Source of the DNA: Sphingomonas sp. M1-B02
GTDB lineage: Bacteria; Pseudomonadota; Alphaproteobacteria; Sphingomonadales; Sphingomonadaceae
NCBI RefSeq assembly: GCF_026167525.1
Contig: NZ_CP110679.1
Coordinates: 1,178,001-1,242,000, forward strand
Direction: 5' to 3'
Length of the DNA: 64,000 bases
The stretch's first letter is position 1, and each line of letters starts with the position of its first letter. Positions 34,122-42,786 of the stretch are shown piece after piece. A program made the translations under genes and the position numbers. Below the pieces are notes generated by a model. The model was given only the letters and a program-made list of their open reading frames with translations, ran no database searches and was not told the origin of the DNA.

Positions 34122-36794
34122 TCAATATTTGATGCGGAACTTGGCGTAATAGAAGCCGCCATTGACGCCGAACGGCCCGCCGCTGCGCGGATAGACCTGT
34201 CCATCGGCGGTACCGCCGGTGACCGGATACAGGAAGACGGTGGAGGTGGCCTTGAGCCGATCCGGCTTCTCGTCGGTAAAGTTCTGCGCGCCGACGCTCA
34301 GCGTATAATGCTCGCCGAAGCTGTAATTCAGCTCGAGATCGGTGGTGAATTTCGCCCCGAACGTCTGATTGGCGACGCCGTTGGTCTGCCCATAATCCTG
34401 CGCGCTCACCCAGGAGCTGTAATAGTTCTCCCGGACATTCAGGCTCAGCGCGCCCAGCGACCAGTTGACGTTGAACACCGCGCGGTGGTTCGGCGCCAGA
34501 TTTTCGGCATCGATCCGCTGCGCCTGGCTGATCACCCGTGCGTCGAACTCGGTGACCTTTGTCTTGTTGTAATTATAGGCCAGCGAGAATGCGAGATCGG
34601 CCTCGCTGATCGTGGCGCGATACGTGGCGACCACGTCCACGCCGCGCGTCCGCGTATCGAAGCCGTTGGTGAAATATTGCACCTGCCCGCCCAGGCCCAC
34701 GGCGATCAGCGAAGGCTGTGCGATCAAGTCTGCCGCGGAGACGACGCGGGGCGAGGTAAGACCGATCCGGTCGCGCAGATTGATCTGATAGGCGTCGACG
34801 GTGAGCGTCATCGCCGAAACCGGCTCGAGAATGAAGCCCAGCCCGTAATTGGTCGACTTTTCCGGGGTCAGGGTGGTGGCGCCATAATATTGCGCGACTG
34901 CGGTGTTCACGGGATAGGTGCCGGCCTGGAACGCGACGCCGTTGTTGAACGAGGTCGTGACGATCGAGACATTCGACTGGCCCGGCGACGGCGCGTGATA
35001 GCCGGTGCCGATGCTGCCGCGGATCGAGATGACGTCGCTGAACTTGTAGAGCGCGTTGACCTTGCCGACCCAGGCGCTGCCGAACGTGTTGTAATGTTCG
35101 TAGCGGCCTGCAGCGCCGACGGTGAACGCATCGGTCAGATCGGTTTCCACGCCGATATAGCCGCCATAGCTTTCCTGGCTGAACGATCCGGCGGTCTGTG
35201 GACTGGTGCCGGCATAGCCGCTCGCGCCGACGCCCTGGGCATTCGACGTTCCAGCCGCGACATATACGCCCGGAGTTGCGGTCAGCGTGTACAGCCGTTG
35301 TGCGACCGCATAGGGGCCCGCGCCATAGGATTGCGGATCGCCTGCCGTCTGCTCATAGGTTTCCTTGCGGAACTCGGCGCCCGCGGAAAGCGTCAGCGGG
35401 CTGGCGAAGCCGACTTCGAGCGGATAGCTCAGATCGAGATTGGCGTTGATTTCCTCCTGCACCAGATCGCCGAACTCGAAGCTGGTCTGGGTGGCCGGGC
35501 CATAGGAAGCGTTGAGCGAATCATACATCGACAAGGTGAGCTTGTTGCGCGCCCACGTACCCGAAAGATCGTAGTTCAGGCCGCCCATCGTGCCCTTGTA
35601 GCCGAGCACGCCATAGATCTGCTCGGTTTCGCCGACGAAACGCGGGGTGAAACCCGCGGGATAAAGCGTGCTGAACCGGAACGTCTGGCCGCCGGTCACG
35701 AATCCGCCGGCCGGGCAGGTCGCGTTCCCGGTCGGGCATGGCGTCAGATAGAAGGTGTTGTTGAACAGCGCATTGGCGCCCTGGCTCCGGACCACGCCGT
35801 TCGAATCGACCGCGCTGCTGGTGACCGAGGGGCGATAGTTGAAGCTCTGATTGCCGTGCAACTTCGCATAGTTGGCGAAGAAATAGATTTTGCTGTCGCT
35901 GGTGACGTTGAGCGCGGCGTTCAGGACACCCTTATAGCCGTGCGCCGGCGACGAGCCCCAGATCTGCACCGGCAGCGGATAATTGGGCAGCTGTGCCGCC
36001 AGCGCCGGGAAGTTGGTCGCGAAATTGGCGGCGGAGGGCCGCGTCACGCCGCGGCTGGTCTGCGCATCGTCATAATATTCGCCGGTCAGGTTGATGAATC
36101 CCCAGCTCCCCGCGACCCCGGCATTGGCGGCGATCTGATAGCTTTCGCCGTCGCCCGCATAATATTGCCCGGCGCGGCCGACGATCTCGAAGCCGGTGCC
36201 TTCCTTCAGCCCGAAATTGAGCACGCCGGCGATCGCGTCCGAGCCATATTGCGCGGTGGCGCCTTCGCGCAGCACCTGGAGGCTGCCGATCGCGAGCGAC
36301 GGAATCGCCGAAATGTCCGGACCCTGCGCGCCGCGACCCAGGCCGGTATCGCTGCCGCCATAGACCTGGACCAGCGCCGATCGATTGTAGCGCTTGCCAT
36401 TGACCATCACGAGCACCTGATCGCCCGAAAGGCCCCGCAGCGAAGGCGATCGGACGAAGGTGGATGCGTCGGAGATGGTGTTCTGGCCGACGAAGAAGGA
36501 CGGGACGATATTCTTGACCGAGTCCATCAGGTTGGCGGCGGGCTGTGTGGCCAGTTCCTCCGAGCTGATGACGTCTACCGGCGATGCCGACGTCGTCGAG
36601 GTCCGGTCGGTGCGGCGCGTGCCCAGCACGATGATTTCGCTGCCCGTTCGGGGATCCTCGTCCTGCGCGCTTGTAACTTCGGCGATCGGTTCGGTGGTCT
36701 GGGCGCTGGCGACATCGGCCAGCAGTAGCGAGGTTGCGATTGCCGTCGACGCGAACAGCGCGCGACGACCAGAAGCGGTGTTTCCTTGCCTCAT
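34122..36794 (-). CDS. TonB-dependent receptor
   Basis: An outer-membrane receptor of 890 residues. The signal peptide ends near DVASAQ; a TonB-box-like EIIVLGTRR is at about 53-61; the plug (about 65-190) has SPVDVISSEEL, LRGLSGDQVLVMVNGKRYN and EGATAQYGSDAIAGVLN, the last typical of siderophore/vitamin-type and many sphingomonad receptors. The 22-strand barrel ends in FRIKY with a terminal aromatic. It lacks an STN domain, so there is no direct signalling role. It stands alone behind its own promoter. The ligand is not predictable. Confidence 0.88.
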   Translation of the reverse strand: MRQGNTASGRRALFASTAIATSLLLADVASAQTTEPIAEVTSAQDEDPRTGSEIIVLGTRRTDRTSTTSASPVDVISSEELATQPAANLMDSVKNIVPSFFVGQNTISDASTFVRSPSLRGLSGDQVLVMVNGKRYNRSALVQVYGGSDTGLGRGAQGPDISAIPSLAIGSLQVLREGATAQYGSDAIAGVLNFGLKEGTGFEIVGRAGQYYAGDGESYQIAANAGVAGSWGFINLTGEYYDDAQTSRGVTRPSAANFATNFPALAAQLPNYPLPVQIWGSSPAHGYKGVLNAALNVTSDSKIYFFANYAKLHGNQSFNYRPSVTSSAVDSNGVVRSQGANALFNNTFYLTPCPTGNATCPAGGFVTGGQTFRFSTLYPAGFTPRFVGETEQIYGVLGYKGTMGGLNYDLSGTWARNKLTLSMYDSLNASYGPATQTSFEFGDLVQEEINANLDLSYPLEVGFASPLTLSAGAEFRKETYEQTAGDPQSYGAGPYAVAQRLYTLTATPGVYVAAGTSNAQGVGASGYAGTSPQTAGSFSQESYGGYIGVETDLTDAFTVGAAGRYEHYNTFGSAWVGKVNALYKFSDVISIRGSIGTGYHAPSPGQSNVSIVTTSFNNGVAFQAGTYPVNTAVAQYYGATTLTPEKSTNYGLGFILEPVSAMTLTVDAYQINLRDRIGLTSPRVVSAADLIAQPSLIAVGLGGQVQYFTNGFDTRTRGVDVVATYRATISEADLAFSLAYNYNKTKVTEFDARVISQAQRIDAENLAPNHRAVFNVNWSLGALSLNVRENYYSSWVSAQDYGQTNGVANQTFGAKFTTDLELNYSFGEHYTLSVGAQNFTDEKPDRLKATSTVFLYPVTGGTADGQVYPRSGGPFGVNGGFYYAKFRIKY

Positions 36795-36850
36795 CGAGAT
36801 ACCCCCTGATTACGGTTTCCAACCGCCTTCGGGCATCCCCTCCGACATCA

Positions 36851-36878
36851 AAGCTACGCGAAGTTGTAACGTTGTCAA
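36851..36878 (-). promoter_or_regulatory. Promoter candidate of the TonB receptor gene
   Basis: On the minus strand TTGACA and TAGCTT are separated by 16 bases. An imperfect palindrome TTGtAACGTTgtCAA overlaps the -35 and could be an operator. Confidence 0.45.
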
Positions 36879-37013
36879 TTCTATGAAGATCGGAAGGTTT
36901 TCCTGTTTTCGCAACACCTTAGGCAATGCTCTATGCTTGTAGCCCGTCGCAGGCGCGTCATGGTGACATTTGGGTCACCCGCATTTGCACGGGTTTGTGA
37001 CACTGCGGCCGGA

Positions 37014-37559
37014 TCAGCCGATCCGCTTGCGCATCGGCACGAAGGGAATTGCGACACCCCCCGCCCTGTGAAGGATCTGCTCGCCCGGAACGAAGCCTGC
37101 GCGGCGATAGAAAGCGACGCCCGGAAGCGTCGACATCAATTCGAGCGCGCCGAACCCCGCAGCGATCGCCGCGGCCTCGCTGGCGGCAAGCAAGGCCGCG
37201 CCCACCCCGCGCCGGGCGTGATCGGGGTGGACGAAGAAGGCGCGGATTCGCGCCGCATCGCGCGACGGATCGAGCATCGCATCGTCGCGCCCGCCGAAGC
37301 GGTCGCCCCCGAAGAGGGTGCGCCGCCGGCTCCAACCGCCGCAGCCGATCGGCACGCCGGCTTCCTCGATCATCAGATAGGTGCGGTCGGCGACCAGTTC
37401 CGAGTCGACGCCGAAGACATAAGTGATGGCCGCATCGATCTGCACTTCTTCATAATGACCCTGGCTCAGCGCCCGCGCCGACAGTCGGATCAGTGCCTCC
37501 AGCGCGGGAATGTCGTCCCGGCCGGCAACGCGCGGCGCCGGGAGCGGGACGCTATGCAT
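37014..37559 (-). CDS. GNAT family N-acetyltransferase
   Basis: A 181-residue acetyltransferase. The acetyl-CoA-binding motif A is RIRAFFVHPDHARRGVGAALL (R-x-x-G-x-G/A pattern) near residues 105-125, followed by the LELMSTLPGVAFYRRAGF segment of motif B. It is a stand-alone gene with no operon partner. The substrate is unknown. Start ATG at 37559, single and well placed. Confidence 0.85.
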   Translation of the reverse strand: MHSVPLPAPRVAGRDDIPALEALIRLSARALSQGHYEEVQIDAAITYVFGVDSELVADRTYLMIEEAGVPIGCGGWSRRRTLFGGDRFGGRDDAMLDPSRDAARIRAFFVHPDHARRGVGAALLAASEAAAIAAGFGALELMSTLPGVAFYRRAGFVPGEQILHRAGGVAIPFVPMRKRIG

Positions 37560-37663
37560 GCTCTTCTCTCACGGCAATGTCCCCGATATAGTGGATGCCA
37601 TAAGCGGCCATAAAATATGCGGCCGCACAAGCCGGTTCGCCGCTTCGGTTGCGCCCACCCGGC

Positions 37664-37692
37664 TTGACAGCGCAGGCCGCTTCCCTTAGCTG
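37664..37692 (+). promoter_or_regulatory. Promoter of the rplU-rpmA operon
   Basis: TTGACA (37664-37669) and TAGCTG (37687-37692) are separated by 17 bases and lie about 60 bases before rplU. Confidence 0.55.
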
Positions 37693-37702
37693 CGCCCTTC
37701 CT

Positions 37703-37726
37703 CCTGCCGGGGTCTTCCCTGGCGGG
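37703..37726 (+). promoter_or_regulatory. Leader hairpin of rplU mRNA
   Basis: CCTGCCGGGG pairs fully with CCCTGGCGGG (two G-T pairs) around a TCTT loop, beginning about 10 bases after the promoter -10 and ending 27 bases before the rplU ATG. It probably sits at the 5' end of the transcript and may take part in L21 autoregulation. Confidence 0.45.
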
Positions 37727-37753
37727 CACATGCTTTTGTTAGAGAAGAGACCC

Positions 37754-38134
37754 ATGTTCGCTATCGTGCGCACGGGCGGCAAGCAGTATCGCGTAGCCGC
37801 CGGAGACAGAATCGTAGTCGAGAAGCTCGACGGTGAAGCCGGCGCGTCGATCACGCTGGGCGACGTCCTTCTCGCAGGCGAAGGCAGCGAGCTGAAGTCG
37901 GTCGAGGGCCTTACGGTCGCCGCCGAGATCGTCGCCCAGGCGAAGGGCGAGAAGGTCATCATCTTCAAGAAGCGCCGCCGGCATAACTATCGCCGGAAGA
38001 ACGGCCATCGCCAGAATCACACGATCCTGAAGATCACCGCGATCGGTGCGCAGCAGGAAGAGAAGAAGGCCCCCAAGGCCAAGAAGGCAGCCGCAGCTCC
38101 CGCCGAGGCACCCGCCCCGGCCGCGGAAGCGTAA
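37754..38134 (+). CDS. rplU: 50S ribosomal protein L21
   Basis: L21 of the large ribosomal subunit. The N-terminus [17 protein letters not shown] and the [18 protein letters not shown]-binding segment are diagnostic. The start ATG at 37754 is fixed by homology. After about residue 102 it has an extra Lys/Ala/Pro-rich tail ([17 protein letters not shown]), common in alphaproteobacterial L21 and probably disordered. It heads a two-gene operon with rpmA, 27 bases downstream. Confidence 0.97.
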   Translation: MFAIVRTGGKQYRVAAGDRIVVEKLDGEAGASITLGDVLLAGEGSELKSVEGLTVAAEIVAQAKGEKVIIFKKRRRHNYRRKNGHRQNHTILKITAIGAQQEEKKAPKAKKAAAAPAEAPAPAAEA

Positions 38135-38161
38135 GCCTTTCAAAGTCAGGAGTTAGAGCAA

Positions 38162-38431
38162 ATGGCACATAAGAAAGCAGGCGGCTCTTCGCGCAACGGT
38201 CGCGATTCGGCAGGCCGTCGTCTCGGCGTGAAGAAGTTCGGTGGCGAAGTCGCGATCGCGGGGAACATCCTCGTGCGTCAGCGCGGCACCAAATTCTATC
38301 CGGGTACGAATGTCGGCATGGGCAAGGACCATACGCTGTTCGCGCTTACCGACGGTCGCGTCTCGTTCAAGGAAGGCCGCCTCGGCCGTAAATTCTGTTC
38401 GGTAGACATGATTGCGGAAGCGGCCGAATAA
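38162..38431 (+). CDS. rpmA: 50S ribosomal protein L27
   Basis: L27 of 89 residues, full length, beginning [16 protein letters not shown], the N-terminal tail that reaches the peptidyl-transferase centre. There is no N-terminal processing extension of the Firmicutes type. The [20 protein letters not shown] core is intact. AGGAG lies before the ATG. It is cotranscribed with rplU and ends in a strong terminator. Confidence 0.98.
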   Translation: MAHKKAGGSSRNGRDSAGRRLGVKKFGGEVAIAGNILVRQRGTKFYPGTNVGMGKDHTLFALTDGRVSFKEGRLGRKFCSVDMIAEAAE

Positions 38432-38489
38432 CATCGGGTAACCAGCCGGGTTGCCCACCAGGGTGATCCGGGGTTTCGCACGAAATCCG

Positions 38490-38524
38490 AAAAAGGGAGA
38501 CGGGTCACCCCGGCTCCCTTTTTT
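38490..38524 (+). terminator. Rho-independent terminator of rplU-rpmA
   Basis: AAAAAGGGAG-a-CGGG pairs with CCCG-g-CTCCCTTTTT around a four-base loop, ending in a run of six T. The flanking A-run means it can also act in the opposite direction. Confidence 0.85.
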
Positions 38525-38605
38525 CATGCTCCCTCCCCTGCGGACTGTCTCGAATGCGTCACGGTGACGCGGCAGGGCAGTCTCGCCGACTCGAGGAGAG
38601 TGGTC

Positions 38606-39166
38606 ATGTTCGCGCGTACGCCAAGACTGACATTACGGCCCGGCTGGCCCGAGGACGCGCCCGCGCTGGCGCAGGCGATCGGGCATGAATGCGTGGTGCG
38701 CAATCTCGCCCGCGCGCCCTGGCCCTACCCGATAGAAGCCGCGGAGACCTTCGCCGCCAGCTTCGCCACGTCCGACGAGCCGGTATTCCTGCTGTTCGAG
38801 CATGACGCAGGCGCGATACGGCTGGTCGGCGGGATCGGCCTGCACGCGATCGGCGACGAGCCGCACGAACTCGGCTATTGGGTGACGCCGAACGCCTGGG
38901 GCCGCGGTTATGCGACCGAGGCCGGCAAGGCGGTGCTCCAGGTGGCCAAGGCAATCGGCGTCCGCCGGGTGACCGCGGGGCACTTCATCGACAATCCCGC
39001 CTCGGGCCGAGTCCTGCGCAAGCTGGGCTTCCGGCCCACCGGGCGCATCGTCCCGCAATATTCGCGCGGCCGCGGGGCCGAGGTGCCCAGCGCCCGCTTC
39101 GAGCTCGACCTCTCGGAGGACGACAATCGATGCGACGAAGACCCGCACGCGCGAATGGCGGCTTGA
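38606..39166 (+). CDS. GNAT acetyltransferase (RimJ/RimL-like)
   Basis: A 186-residue acetyltransferase of the RimJ/RimL type. The N-terminal RLTLRPGWPEDAPALAQAI, central IRLVGGIGLHAI and acetyl-CoA motif LGYWVTPNAWGRGYATEAGKAVL are present, followed by NPASGRVLRKLGFRPTG. The start at 38606 is chosen for GAGGAGAG upstream; an in-frame extension to 38564 lacks one. It lies between the rpmA terminator and a long inverted repeat, so it is probably monocistronic. The substrate is unknown. Confidence 0.85.
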   Translation: MFARTPRLTLRPGWPEDAPALAQAIGHECVVRNLARAPWPYPIEAAETFAASFATSDEPVFLLFEHDAGAIRLVGGIGLHAIGDEPHELGYWVTPNAWGRGYATEAGKAVLQVAKAIGVRRVTAGHFIDNPASGRVLRKLGFRPTGRIVPQYSRGRGAEVPSARFELDLSEDDNRCDEDPHARMAA

Positions 39167-39173
39167 TCTTCTG

Positions 39174-39281
39174 AAAGCCCCTCCCCTTCAGGGGTGGGGT
39201 TAGGGTGGGGGCTACCCGCGGGCGACAGTCTCGGTGAGACCGCCCCCACCCCCAACCCCTCCCCTGAAGGGGAGGGGCTTT
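39174..39281. repeat. Long GC-rich inverted repeat
   Basis: Two arms of about 39 bases (39174-39212 and 39242-39281), beginning AAAGCCCCTCCCCTTCAG, are reverse complements with few mismatches. They sit between convergent genes, so the element probably serves as a bidirectional terminator; it resembles dispersed palindromes of sphingomonads. Confidence 0.75.
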
Positions 39282-39287
39282 GTTGAG

Positions 39288-40127
39288 TCACGCCACCGCC
39301 GCCGCATAGGCGCTCTCGGCCTTGCCGATGAGCGCGCGATCGTCATGGTTCCAGGGGTGGAAGCCCGGCAGGAAATAGCCGACCCAGGCCGGGAAGATCC
39401 GGCGCAGCAGCCCCGGCTTGCCCAGCAGATACCACCAGACCCGCGCCACCGCGCCCGCTCCGGTGATGCCGTCCTGGCGCAGCAGCTCCAGCGTGCCTGC
39501 CACGCGCTTGCGCCAGAAGTTGATCGTCACCAGCAGCATCATGATCGACTTGAGCTTCCACCGCCGCCAGCGGCTCCAGCCGGCGGTCGCGTGCATCCAG
39601 GTGTCGAACGCCACGCCCTTATGCTCGAGCTCCTCGATCGCGTGCCAGCGCCACATCTCGGCCTGTTCGCGGTCGACGCCGGCGAAGTAGCGATCGTCCT
39701 TCAGGATCATCGACGCCAGGATCGCGGTATAGTGCTCCAGCGCCATCGTCGCGGCGAGGTTGACCACCGACGGACGGGTACGGATCACCGCCAGCACTTC
39801 GTCGACCACGCGCTCGAGCGGCTCGAGATCGTAGCCGGCCTCGATCACGCGCCTGTTGAACGCGACATGCTCGCGGCTGTGCATCACTTCCTGCAGCGTG
39901 AATGCCTTGATCTCGGCCGCAAGCCGCGGCGATGCGCCGTCGCGGAACGCCTTCACCGATTCGATGAAGAAGGCCTCGCCCTTGGGGAAGGTGATCGAGA
40001 GTGCGTTGTGGAACGCGGTGGCGACCGGATCGCCGTTGAACCACCAGCGCGTCTGTGCCGCGTCGCGCCCGAAGCGGCGGTCGCGCGGCGTGATGGTCAG
40101 GTCCGCGGGAGTCTTTGCTTTCGCCAA
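39288..40127 (-). CDS. Predicted metal-dependent hydrolase (PF10118-like)
   Basis: A 279-residue protein of the predicted metal-dependent hydrolase family, a helical ferritin-like fold. Carboxylate/histidine motifs for a di-metal site are visible: LQEVMHSREHVAFNRRV near residue 80, MALEHYTAILAS near 130 and WHAIEELEHKGVAFD near 165. Its reaction is not established. It is divergent from a TetR regulator, with a palindromic operator candidate between them, which suggests local repression. Confidence 0.8.
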   Translation of the reverse strand: MAKAKTPADLTITPRDRRFGRDAAQTRWWFNGDPVATAFHNALSITFPKGEAFFIESVKAFRDGASPRLAAEIKAFTLQEVMHSREHVAFNRRVIEAGYDLEPLERVVDEVLAVIRTRPSVVNLAATMALEHYTAILASMILKDDRYFAGVDREQAEMWRWHAIEELEHKGVAFDTWMHATAGWSRWRRWKLKSIMMLLVTINFWRKRVAGTLELLRQDGITGAGAVARVWWYLLGKPGLLRRIFPAWVGYFLPGFHPWNHDDRALIGKAESAYAAAVA

Positions 40128-40170
40128 GGAGAAACCTCCACTAAGCCGGTAGCTTCGGGGCCTAGAGTTT

Positions 40171-40192
40171 ACTTACACCAATGTCAATAAGT
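40171..40192. promoter_or_regulatory. Operator candidate between hydrolase and TetR genes
   Basis: ACTTAcacc..TCAATAAGT forms an imperfect inverted repeat overlapping the start of the TetR gene. The minus strand reads TTGACATTGGTGTAAG here, so a TetR dimer could cover the hydrolase -35 element. Confidence 0.35.
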
Positions 40193-40768
40193 CCACGCAA
40201 GCGGCTGTCACCCGGTGAATCGCGCGACGCCGCATTAGAAGCCGCCCGCGCCTTGTTGCTCGAGGCGGGACCGCAGGCCGTGACCCTGAAGGCGGTCGCG
40301 GCGCGGATCGGGCGGACGCATGCCAATCTCCTCCACCATTTCGGCTCGGCGGCCGGGCTGCAGAAGGCGCTGGCGGCCAACATCGCCACCAATGTGAGCG
40401 CCAAGATCAGCGCCGCGGTGCTGCGCGCCCGGACGACCGATCACAATCCGCGCGAGGTGGTCGATCTGACCTTCGATGCGTTCGGCAAGGAAGGCGCCGG
40501 CGCGCTGGCGAGCTGGATGATCCTGAACGGCAATGAGGATGCGCTCGATCCGATCCTGGAGGCGATCCACAACCTGGTCGACGAGATCAGCGACGGGCAT
40601 GGCGAAGACGTGATGTCGCTCCACGAAGAGACGCTCCAGCTTACCCTGATGGCGCTGGGCGACGCGTTGCTCGGCGGACCGATGGCACGCGCGTTGGGCC
40701 TGGCGCGGGACAAGGCGCGCGAGATGGCGGCGTGCCAGCTCCGCAAATCGGTCGCCAACGGGATCTGA
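40181..40768 (+). CDS. TetR family transcriptional regulator
   Basis: A 195-residue TetR-type repressor. The N-terminal helix-turn-helix (about residues 12-60) reads RDAALEAARALLLEAGPQAVTLKAVAARIG and THANLLHHFGSAAGLQKAL. The C-terminal ligand domain is helical and poorly conserved, as usual. The ATG at 40181 lies inside the operator candidate, suggesting autoregulation. It is divergent from the metal-dependent hydrolase gene, its likely target. The ligand is unknown. Confidence 0.87.
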   Translation: MSISPRKRLSPGESRDAALEAARALLLEAGPQAVTLKAVAARIGRTHANLLHHFGSAAGLQKALAANIATNVSAKISAAVLRARTTDHNPREVVDLTFDAFGKEGAGALASWMILNGNEDALDPILEAIHNLVDEISDGHGEDVMSLHEETLQLTLMALGDALLGGPMARALGLARDKAREMAACQLRKSVANGI

Positions 40769-42733
40769 CTATTCGGCGGCGGCGCGCGGCGTTCGGCGGG
40801 CTTCCTGCGCGATCGCATCGTCGATCGCCCGCGCCAGCCCCGCCATCGTATAGGGTTTGCGCAGCACCGGGCGGCCGTGGAAGATCTCCGCATCCACTTC
40901 GCCCGCGAAGCCGGTCACGAAGAGGATCGCCACGCCTTCGATCCGATCCTCCAGCGCCGCGACCATCTCGGGCCCGGTCTGCCCCGGCATCAGCACGTCG
41001 GAGACGATCAGGTCGAGCGCCGGCATGTCGGCGATCAGCGCGCCGGCGACGAGCGGATCGGCACAGGGCGTCGCGCGGTGGCCTAGTTCCCCCAGCGCGG
41101 CGGCGGTCGCGGCCAGCACGCGCGGATCGTCCTCCACCACCAATATGTCGAGCGTCCGGGCGATTGCTGCGACTTCGGCGACCGGCGCCTCGCCCACCGC
41201 CGGCGCCGCCTCGCCGATGTGGCGCGGCAGATAGACGGTGACCCGCGTCCCCTTGCCCGGCGCGGTGTCGATGGCGATCTCGCCGCCCGATTGCCGGACG
41301 AAGCCGAAGATCTGGCTGAGTCCCAGCCCGGTCCCCTTACCCACCGGCTTGGTGGTGAAGAAGGGCTCGAACACCCGGTCGAGGATTTCGGGCGTCATTC
41401 CGCTGCCGGTATCGCCGACCGTGATCGTGACGAAATCGCCCGCCGGGCATTCGCCGACCTCGTCCTGCGCCAGGGTCGCGCCGCCGGTGACGATCGAAAG
41501 CGTGCCCCGCCCCTCCATCGCATCGCGCGCATTCACGGCGAGGTTGAGCAGCGCGTTTTCGAGCTGGTGTCGATCGGCCCATACCCGCCAGCCGGTCCCG
41601 GCATCGCGCGTAACGACGCGGATCGTGTCCCCCAGCGTGCGATCGAGCAGATCGGACATCCCGGCGATCAGCGCGCCGGCCTCCACCGCTTCGGGCAAGA
41701 GCGGCTCCGACCGCGAGAAAGCGAGCAGGCGGCGGGTGAGCGCGGCGGCGCGATTGGCACCTTCCATCGCATTCTCGATATGCCGCTGCGCGTCGGGCCC
41801 GCCACTGTGGAGGTGGCGCTTGGCAAGCTCCAACCCGCCCAGCACGACGGCGAGCATATTGTTGAAATCATGCGCGATCCCGCCGGTGAGCTGCCCCACC
41901 GCCTCCATCTTCTGGACCTGGCGCAGCTGCGCCTCGGCCAGCGCGCGCTCCTGCGCCTCGGCGCGAAGCTGCGCGGTGGCCGCCTCGACCGCTTGCTGCA
42001 ACTCTGCAGCGCGCTCGCGCTCCGCATCGGCGTCGGCATCGGCCTGCGCACGCTCACCCTGCGCCTGGATCGCCAGCCAGCCGAGGATCACCGCGCCGAG
42101 CACGATCAGCACGCCGAACGCGGTAAGGATGCGCGACGCGAAGCTGGAATTGGCGATCAGCGTCGATGCCGCCGCGGTACGTTCGCGCAACAGCACCCGT
42201 TCGGTATCCACGACTTGCTGCAGCAGGCCTTCCACAGTCTCGCGGGCATCGCTCTGGCGGACGCGATAATAGCTTCCCCAGGCGTCGCTATGCCGCTTGT
42301 AGGTCGAATATAGCGCGGTCTCGTTCAACTCCTTGCCGCGAATGTCAAAACCGCGCTGGAGCTGGACCACCTGGGCCTGTTGCGACGGATTATCGCTGGT
42401 GAGCTGCTTGAGCCGGGCAAGGTGCTCCCGCGCGCGATCCCAATGCCCGGCATATTGCCGGCCCAGGGTGCGATCGGCGCTGACCACGTAACGGCCCAGC
42501 GCCGCCTCCGCCGCGGAGATCGCGCCGGCCAGCTGGTTGGTGCGGATGACGACCTCGAACGTATGCTGCTGGAGCGCGATCGCCTCGTCCCGCGCGCGAT
42601 CGGTGCGCTGCTGGATGACGATCAGCGCCACCAGCACGCCGATGCCGAGCAGCGACAATGCCCCCAGCAGCAACATGCGCCAGTTGGTGGCCCGGCGCGC
42701 GCGGTCCAGCGCTATGGTCAGCCCCTCGCTCAT
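40769..42733 (-). CDS. Hybrid sensor histidine kinase with receiver domain
   Basis: A 654-residue membrane hybrid kinase. The first membrane helix is at about 20-42, an extracytoplasmic CHASE3-like domain follows, and the second helix is at about 203-225. A coiled-coil linker leads to a HisKA domain (GGIAHDFNNMLAVVLGGLEL, phospho-His in IAHDFNN), then HATPase_c with N box NLAVNARDAMEG and G boxes DTGSGMTPE and GKGTGLGLSQIFGF. A C-terminal receiver has the phospho-Asp in LIVSDVLMPGQTG. No partner regulator gene is adjacent. The signal is unknown. Confidence 0.9.
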   Translation of the reverse strand: MSEGLTIALDRARRATNWRMLLLGALSLLGIGVLVALIVIQQRTDRARDEAIALQQHTFEVVIRTNQLAGAISAAEAALGRYVVSADRTLGRQYAGHWDRAREHLARLKQLTSDNPSQQAQVVQLQRGFDIRGKELNETALYSTYKRHSDAWGSYYRVRQSDARETVEGLLQQVVDTERVLLRERTAAASTLIANSSFASRILTAFGVLIVLGAVILGWLAIQAQGERAQADADADAERERAAELQQAVEAATAQLRAEAQERALAEAQLRQVQKMEAVGQLTGGIAHDFNNMLAVVLGGLELAKRHLHSGGPDAQRHIENAMEGANRAAALTRRLLAFSRSEPLLPEAVEAGALIAGMSDLLDRTLGDTIRVVTRDAGTGWRVWADRHQLENALLNLAVNARDAMEGRGTLSIVTGGATLAQDEVGECPAGDFVTITVGDTGSGMTPEILDRVFEPFFTTKPVGKGTGLGLSQIFGFVRQSGGEIAIDTAPGKGTRVTVYLPRHIGEAAPAVGEAPVAEVAAIARTLDILVVEDDPRVLAATAAALGELGHRATPCADPLVAGALIADMPALDLIVSDVLMPGQTGPEMVAALEDRIEGVAILFVTGFAGEVDAEIFHGRPVLRKPYTMAGLARAIDDAIAQEARRTPRAAAE

Positions 42734-42786
42734 GACTGCGCCCTCTTAAGCGAGACTGCGAATCCTGGAAAGGAGTGCGATCCGGC

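Noticed and set aside
34308..36728. Very long open frame (806 codons) on the plus strand opposite the TonB receptor
   Set aside because: It mirrors the receptor gene, has no family-like sequence, and is expected from high-GC third-position bias.
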